Assembly: GCA_964017145.1 (NCBI GenBank)
Contig: OZ024841.1
Span: 744,001 to 808,000 of the forward strand
Length of the DNA: 64,000 bases
Reading direction: 5' to 3'
DNA from: Agrocybe praecox
Lineage: Eukaryota > Basidiomycota > Agaricomycetes > Agaricales > Agrocybaceae
The notes under the pieces were generated by a model. It ran no database searches and was not told the origin of the DNA. It worked only from the letters and a program-made list of their open reading frames with translations. Positions 58,047 through 64,000 of the stretch are shown piece by piece (the stretch's first letter is position 1; every line of letters starts with the position of its first letter). Made by a program: the position numbers and the translations under genes.

Positions 58047-61000
58047 CTAAAAAGCGATTTCATTGGCATGGTGATCAGCAAATTTGTTAACATAATAAGC
58101 CTTATAACTGTCTAATGAATTAATAAAAGAAATATGACGAGGGACTAGATCGTCACCGTAAACCGGGATTAAATGCGCTCCCCGAACAATACTTTCAACG
58201 TGAATTACTCCCATACTCTGACTGCCATCTTCTTCCCAATCGCGCTCTACCATCCACATCCCTGTATCCGCACATGGACCATCACCGATTGTCGAAAACC
58301 ATTGAACGAGTGCACATGGATAAAGGATGCGGTCATAGACAAACGAGAAAAAAAGAACAGCTCTGGCCGCATGAAGACCTGCCATTCCCTTCTCGTTAAC
58401 ATCCTTGGTTGCGAATAAACAGTCATGGCGAGGTCCTTCCTTTCTCCACGAAGGTGTCGCCCGAATCCGCTCACGGTGCATACCACCAGTACCTGCCAGG
58501 TCACTCGGTGCGAAGAAGTCAGCAACGGCGGAGTGGTAAACCTTGATTTTTATTCGAGCGTTGCGAAAAGGTAAACGTTCGTCTTCATCTGGGGTCGGAG
58601 CATTGGGGTGCAGTTGAGAGAAAAGGAAATTTTTAATGAGACGTGAAAGTGTTGTGTCCGTGGGTAAAGGCAGCTTGAGGTATACCGAAATATCGTCTGT
58701 GTAACGTGGATAGCCACGAGCTTGGGTTTGGGCCAAGTAAGCCTCAGCCATAACCCTTGGTCCAGCCACTGCATCGTCATCATCTGCATCGTCATCTCCC
58801 TCTGTGGCATCAACCCCTTCGACGTCGGTGCTACGTAGTGCTGTTAAGGGCCCGGAAAGCATACCACGACTGGCAAAGTCTACTTTCGAAGCTGCAAGCT
58901 TGTCTAGCCGCTGGTTTGTAAGGAGCATCTGGCCTAGAGCTTTGTAATGACTGGACCGGCGATATGGCTCTTTAACGGCCTTGATGTGCTTCGACTCGGT
59001 GATTGAGGAGCAGAGTCCGTTAGGTGAGCCAAAGAGTTGAATTACGGACTTATAGTGAACGAGAGAGTGCTGTCGTGGGAGTGAGAGGCCGCCTGGTCGC
59101 ACACCTAGCTCTTCGAATACTTGGCGGTATTCGTGGAAGCGTTGCAAGGCATCGTCGATGTGCGCAAGTGTCTCTTCTGTGTGTACCGAACGTCGTACCA
59201 GGTAACAGAAGTCCAAAAATGCTGCTAATGCACGAACCATCTTCGCTGGTACGTGCCCTGCAATAGCGGGTAAATATACCTGTAAAGTAAATGTAAAGAA
59301 TAGTTAATACTGATGTATTTGAATTTTGAAACGATGTACCTTCATGAGTGCCTTTGAATCATCCCCCGTCCACTGCTTAAAGCCACGCCCTTCTGGAAAT
59401 CGCCTCAGGCCTGGGAACGATGGGACAGCCGCAATTCTATGAGCATCATAAGAATGAAAAAAATATTAAAAATAAAAAACCAGGCATACCGACGATCAAT
59501 GTCTGCCATTATAGCTGCCGCCCCTGCTTTCCCATGCTCCAGAACCAAGTACTCGCCCACCCACGTAACAAGGTGGTCTTTGAATGTACCTTTAATTACT
59601 TGATGTAAAATGTCCGACGTGAGCAATTCATGGATATCCGCTCTCGGAAACTCGGTTGTAAATGGCTGCAGAAATTTTCAGGTGAAATCAAATAGTGAAA
59701 TCAAATAAGACTCACAATAACATCTGCGACGTAACCATAGTCATCCCATGCTGATTTATATGATAGGGCTTGAAGTAGGAGGTTTCGATGCTCATTTGAA
59801 CGAAGCCCCGCCTTTCCATCCAGGTCATCAGCAAGTGCAGTACATCTAGGAGTAATTAAATGATTATCACAAGAAGTAAACGAAACAAATAGAAACTTTG
59901 GCATACCTCGGACACCAGTCCTGCACGATACATCCCAAAAGGCACTGTTCGGGATAGTCTGCAATGTAAGGGCCAAGTCCATATATTGCACGACGGTAAT
60001 GGCCATCAGGGCATAGTACTATGTCCGGTGTTGACATTGCTTCCTTGAGCGGCTCAAGAATCGCAGCTAACGACGAGTGGAATAGTTGCCTTCGAAACTT
60101 CCGAAATGCATCACTATCTGCGTATTTGCGATCCGCTGTTCAGAGACAACTTGTGAGCATGTTAAAAACTGCATATATGCGATACATACTTTTTGGTATG
60201 GCCAGAAACCCAATAATCGTGACTGCGTTTCGATGGGCACGTCGAACACCATTTGTGACGTTTCCTAACGATGCATAGAGCGGATAGTATTCTGTCTGAC
60301 CTGTTGCAATTGATACAGTCGTCTTATCGCTTCCAAGGATCACTGGAACGAACATTGAGCCGTGTGTTTTTGGGTCTTCAGCAATTATGTCCTAAAAACG
60401 AAGAAATGGGTAAGTTCAAACTCGAATAAAATAAGATGTATATCGCACTGCTTGTTTCCAGGCCCAATTTCCTGACATTAGGTCTTGCCAACGTCGCTCG
60501 CCACTCGTTTCTGTCTCTTGAAATGGCGCGTAATGAATTTCGTCCTTAAAATCTGGGTTTGCAAGTTGCTGTCGAATTACGATACGAGGATCACGGTGCC
60601 AGACTTCAAATTCTTGTTCCATCCATGGTGGGACTTCGGATCCTTCGGGACGTTCACCTGTATAGTTGACAGAGAATGAGCTCCATGGAGCATCACCGAG
60701 GTTCGTAGAATCAATCAAGGAGTACAACTCCTTATGGTCTTCATATGGCACATTCTCGTGCATCGATCCCCAGATGCTCATTAAAACATCGATTTGGGCA
60801 CCAGCCATTTGATTTCGAGTGAAAAGGAAGTTGGCAAGCTCGAAATGTGGGCGGCTGTGGTAAGGAGAATAGTCCTCGGGGCTCATTTGAATTTGCGTGG
60901 GAGGCGTGCCTTCAGGTAAGTCATGTCCATCCTTGCTACATGGCGTTCCTATATCAACACTTGTCAGATAAATCCAAATGACAACTTTAATTGATCTTCG

Positions 61001-61316
61001 TACCGTCAAGAATAGGATGAAATTTTTTGTATGTTTTTTTCAACTCTCGGTCACCGTCATTGTCATCCTCCTCACCAACTCCAATGTCACTTTCGTCATC
61101 ACCAAAATCCATGTAAAAATCATGGGCAAAATCCTGTCCATCCAATGCGGGTGTAGCTTGTCTTGGGACTCGGTGAGAAGGAGGAGGGGTATATTTCCGA
61201 TGCTTTGAATGGACATGTTGAGTGAGACCTGACCGGTTCCGAAATCCACGTCCGCAAATTTGACCGTTATGTTTGGTGACGCAGTGAAATCGGATTGTTT
61301 TCGACTTCAATGGCAT
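58047..61316 (-). CDS. Plavaka-type transposase, intact, eight exons (959 aa)
   Basis: Exons in reading order: 61316-61004, 60948-60449, 60391-60190, 60135-59907, 59845-59716, 59665-59490, 59436-59340, 59279-58047; every junction is GT-AG and in frame. Residues 10-40 form a C2H2-like zinc finger (CGRGFRNRSGLTQHVHSKH). Known Plavaka landmarks follow in order: YSPYHSRPHFELANFL, a VPVILGSDKTTVSIATGQ block, RAHRNAV and GFLAIPK, CPDGHYRRAIYGLGPYIADYP, DILHQVIKGTFKDHLVTW, GLSLPRQHSLVHY and SSITESKHIKAVKEPYRRS. Asp in GSDK, Asp in the SDILHQ block and Glu in ITESKH are the likely catalytic acidic residues (inference from related DDE families). An acidic insert (DDDADDDDA) lies near residue 720. No stop or frameshift is visible, so it may be active. 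Confidence 0.88.
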
Positions 61317-61514
61317 GTTGTAATATTGAATTTTGGACTTAGAGAAATTTCACACTTGCGTGCGCATTCTCGCTCAACGCCTAACTGATTAGTATCGTGG
61401 GAAAAATATTTTTCTGCTGTATAGTTCAAAAAATGGATGCACGTGTTAGCAGACAAGCACCACAGACAGAAAAAATAAGGCGCGCTCGCCCGAATTTGTC
61501 ACTTAAAATTTACG
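61317..61514. promoter_or_regulatory. Bidirectional promoter region of the Plavaka genes
   Basis: Only 198 bp separate the start codon of the transposase (minus) from that of the accessory gene (plus), so both must be driven from here. An A/T-rich patch (AAAAATATTTTTCTGC, 61401-61416) lies near the middle. No clear TATA box for either direction. Confidence 0.6.
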
Positions 61515-63813
61515 ATGGCTCCTCGTACAAAAAGGAAGGGTGCTTCCAGCCAGGTCTTGTCTTGATTGTGTGAATATTTACACACTGAAATAACCGCCTT
61601 CTTCGCAGCCACCATCAGCATCTGCCACCAAAAAGAAACTACCAAAAGGATGGGTTTCATTGGTAAGTTAAAAAAATGTTGATGCGATATGGTTACCACT
61701 GGTTACTTACATCCCGTGCATAGGAATCTGACGATTCTGATGAGAACATCGATCCAAAGCTTCGCGAACCTCCTGTTTTATCACGTACAAGGCCGGCCAA
61801 CGCTACCAGCCAGCCTGGCATCGTTGATAACAGTCCTAAAGCCAAGAGACGCACGCAAAAGGAAGTCAATGATGAGAAGATCGAACTCGCGGAAAAGAAA
61901 CGGGCAAAACTCGTGCATGAGGTGGATGCTGCCAGGTTGGCTGACGAGAAGAAAAAGGAAGTCGCAGCACTCGAAGACCAGATGGCAACACAGCAAGCCC
62001 TTCTTGAGAGAAGCGCAGCACATCCCGAACCTGGTCCAATTTCTCAGAAGGTTCCAAGGGTAATCACACAGATAGACGAAGGAGGCAAGTGTTTTAATAT
62101 CAATGAGATGATTCCACATCCTAATATTTCGTCCCAGATTTTGACGGAGATTCTAGAGAAGTCTCGGTTGATTATGATGTGGATAATGTAAGTTTTAGTT
62201 GTGATGCATTTTTTTTCGAATGATAATGGATATTTGTATACACCAGGAGGAAGATAGCGACTACGATGGTATGGCAGCAGTACCAAAGGCAAAAGTAAAA
62301 GCACAACGTGGGATTCAACGAGCATCGATTAATGCGAGCCGCTTTACTGACAGCAGGACTGGTGACATGTATTTGTCAACATTGTCTGATTCAAATAAGC
62401 GCAAGCCAATGGATCCTCTCTTGCTGTACGTCTTTTCCCTTTAAGTGAATCGTTTCTAACTTTTGTGAATCGTTAGGCACACCAAGCGTACCAAAGTTAC
62501 TCCACCTTCCGGACTTTTACCTCTCACGTCCGCAGCCCATGTGTCACTCTCTGCTCATGCAAATGTAGTCACGACAGTCGGCACGACCATCAAGGAATCC
62601 ATGGACCCTCGCTTTTCCACTTACTACGGCGGTCTAACAGATGAAGATATTGGCTCTCAATCACCATTGTCTTTTGGTGCCAAGTCAGATATCAAAAAAG
62701 TTCGTAAATTATACATTAATCCTCTGTCCTCACATACTCACTAATTGACGTAGCCTATTGCAGGAATTATCCGCAATGCACCCACAATCAAGATAGAACA
62801 GGCTGAAGCTTCCTTATCGAGGACTCGCGTTCCCAAAAAGGATCGAAAATTCACCCAGGACGATATCCCTGGCCCGCCCGGCACCGTGAAGCGGTGGAAG
62901 GATTACATCGTCCCAGCTTGGCGGGATTTCGCAGGGTCGAGAGAAAATCCATGGAACACAGGCGACACCGACCTATGTGAGGATTTGCAGGAGCTATGGA
63001 ATATGATTTTCGAGGACAATCCTCAGAAAATTTTTCACGATGGTCCTATATTTATTGTGGCACGTTTTTCTTTTTTTAATTCCCGAAGCATTATCTGACA
63101 CGCATAATTCTAAGGCGATTCAAAGATGGTACGAGTGGCGTTCAACGTTGGCGCGCGCTGTTCGAAACGCAGTTGACACGTACATGAATGCTTACTCAGA
63201 AGACATACGAACCCGAGCAGAACATGCGCTCTTCATGGTGGGCGACAAGAAGTGTATGCCTGCAATGTGGCAGGCTTACCCGACTTCAGAGGGAAATTTT
63301 TCGCAGGTACGTATACATTATATTCTATCTAATTCCATTACTAAGACCTTGTTCCTGTTATATAGCGTCCTCAGGGTCTATTCTTATCTCGTTTTGTTTT
63401 GAGCGGCATGGCCGCTCATCTGTCAATGACCTCGACTGTGGCCGAAGAACTTCAGGTGGATGCAGAGCCCATTGGAGCACTGGCTTTATCAGCTGTTGCG
63501 GTATGTGTTTTCGTAATTTTTATATCTTGAGAGCGAGCTGATTTATATGCAGTGTGAACGTGCCTTTTCGTTTTGGACAACCGGTGATTGTACCGTCTCG
63601 AAAGAAGAAGCAAAATTTTCCGACGCTAACTGGGGAGTCAAGACATCGCAGTACCTCCCTTCAGTCAAGAAACTGCGACCATCTCAATGGGAAAGGATTA
63701 AGGACCAAGCACGGGAGATGATAGTGTCGCCTCGAGGAGCCCTCACTATATCAGTACGCGGTAGCAGCCCAGTGGACGATGTTCGCGGCTGTCTCGAGGA
63801 GGACAGTGACTAG
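61515..63813 (+). CDS. Plavaka accessory protein, ten exons (596 aa)
   Basis: Exons 61515-61553, 61609-61662, 61724-62084, 62138-62187, 62247-62425, 62477-62703, 62764-63056, 63115-63306, 63366-63500, 63553-63813; all keep frame. The fourth exon is joined through a GC-AG intron (GAG|GCAAGT at 62085). The start MAPRTKRKGASS is basic. Residues 35-150 are charged with a coiled-coil-like Lys/Glu/Ala stretch (EKKRAKLVHEVDAARLADEK). Residues about 300-596 form a globular part with IPGPPGTVKRWKDYIVPAW, a CERAFSFWTTG segment and a C-terminal tail. Proteins with this ERAF..W..G region accompany Plavaka and similar transposons in many mushroom genomes. The function is not known to me. It is transcribed away from the transposase. 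Confidence 0.75.
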
Positions 63814-63929
63814 TAGGTTTCAATTAGTAACGGCACATAGTAATATAGGTTTCATTTTTTTGTAATGTTTTTATTACATTTGAATACTATTCTATTGCCA
63901 TACAAAAATGTGTGACCCAGCAACCGATA

Positions 63930-64000
63930 ATACATGTCTTACCTGGTCTTACCTGACTTAGTGACTTGGTCACTTAGCGACTTGGGCTGACTTAGCGATG
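63930..64000. repeat. Right subterminal repeat array of the Plavaka element (incomplete)
   Basis: CTTACCTGGTCTTACCTGACTTAGTGACTT and following CTTAGCGACTT words, partly the complement of 56995-57030. The array runs off the window. Confidence 0.6.

Larger units (their letters stand above)
56823..64000. mobile_element. Plavaka-type DNA transposon, right end outside window
   Basis: The left edge is set by the break in F-box gene D. Subterminal arrays of CTTAGCGACTT, GACTTAG and GTAAGTC type motifs lie at 56860-57045 and again, partly in inverted orientation, at 63930-64000, which indicates that the right end is close. Inside are a coiled-coil gene, a full transposase gene and a divergent accessory gene, all with intact frames. 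Plavaka elements are CACTA-related transposons that are abundant in Agaricomycetes. The exact terminal inverted repeat and target duplication cannot be read because the right end is missing. Confidence 0.75.

Noticed and set aside
1..64000. tRNA, rRNA genes or CRISPR arrays
   Set aside because: I looked for tRNA-like arms and regularly spaced identical repeats and found none; the repeat arrays present are transposon ends.

Overview
The window looks like accessory, repeat-rich nuclear DNA from a mushroom-forming basidiomycete (Agaricomycetes). The evidence is the very short introns (about 50-90 nt) with GT-AG ends that keep frame across every multi-exon gene I modelled, basidiomycete-style F-box/leucine-rich proteins, a Plavaka-type transposase, and sharp contrasts in CpG content. 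No housekeeping gene is visible. All exon models were worked out by hand from frames and splice signals; no database search was run.

Layout. 1-1560 is a strikingly CpG-poor stretch without genes. 1600-5500 is a decayed minus-strand gene copy (block P) interrupted by a 940-bp Mutator-like element with a 9-bp target duplication. A tiny TATA-driven gene lies at 6950-7093. 8207-12365 is a complete DNA transposon with long inverted ends full of 20-bp repeats, a 5-bp target duplication and an intact five-exon gene for a DD34E integrase-like transposase. A small two-exon gene of unknown function follows at 12836-13277. 15250-18320 is a pyrimidine-rich dispersed repeat (block R). Two F-box-family genes on the plus strand (19266-20837 and 24147-25856) flank block Q, a second copy of block P. 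A truncated family member (26074-26288) abuts the 3' end of a different, intact minus-strand F-box gene (26289-28063). Then come a secreted-protein gene with an in-frame stop (28819-29585), a 5' relic of the F-box family, and a decayed element made of scattered AGCGTGC motifs (30205-32385).

32540 to 56822 is a tandem array of four large units (A-D). Each has a long noncoding + strand part that starts with an ACGCG-repeat/CACGTG motif and ends with a minus-strand F-box-family gene. A, B and C are intact three-exon genes of 472, 470 and 478 residues; D has lost its first exon half. The array has been invaded by a 1.6-kb inverted-repeat element rich in GTC triplets (unit B), a 175-bp hairpin MITE and a 3.87-kb gag-only LTR retrotransposon with apparently identical 490-bp LTRs.

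56823 to the window end is a Plavaka-type DNA transposon that begins exactly where gene D breaks off. It carries a coiled-coil gene, an intact eight-exon transposase (959 aa), and a divergently transcribed ten-exon accessory gene (596 aa). Its right end lies outside the window.

Together the window reads as a fast-duplicating F-box gene cluster that is being remodelled by at least six kinds of mobile DNA. Several of these elements (integrase-type, LTR, Plavaka) look recent and complete.
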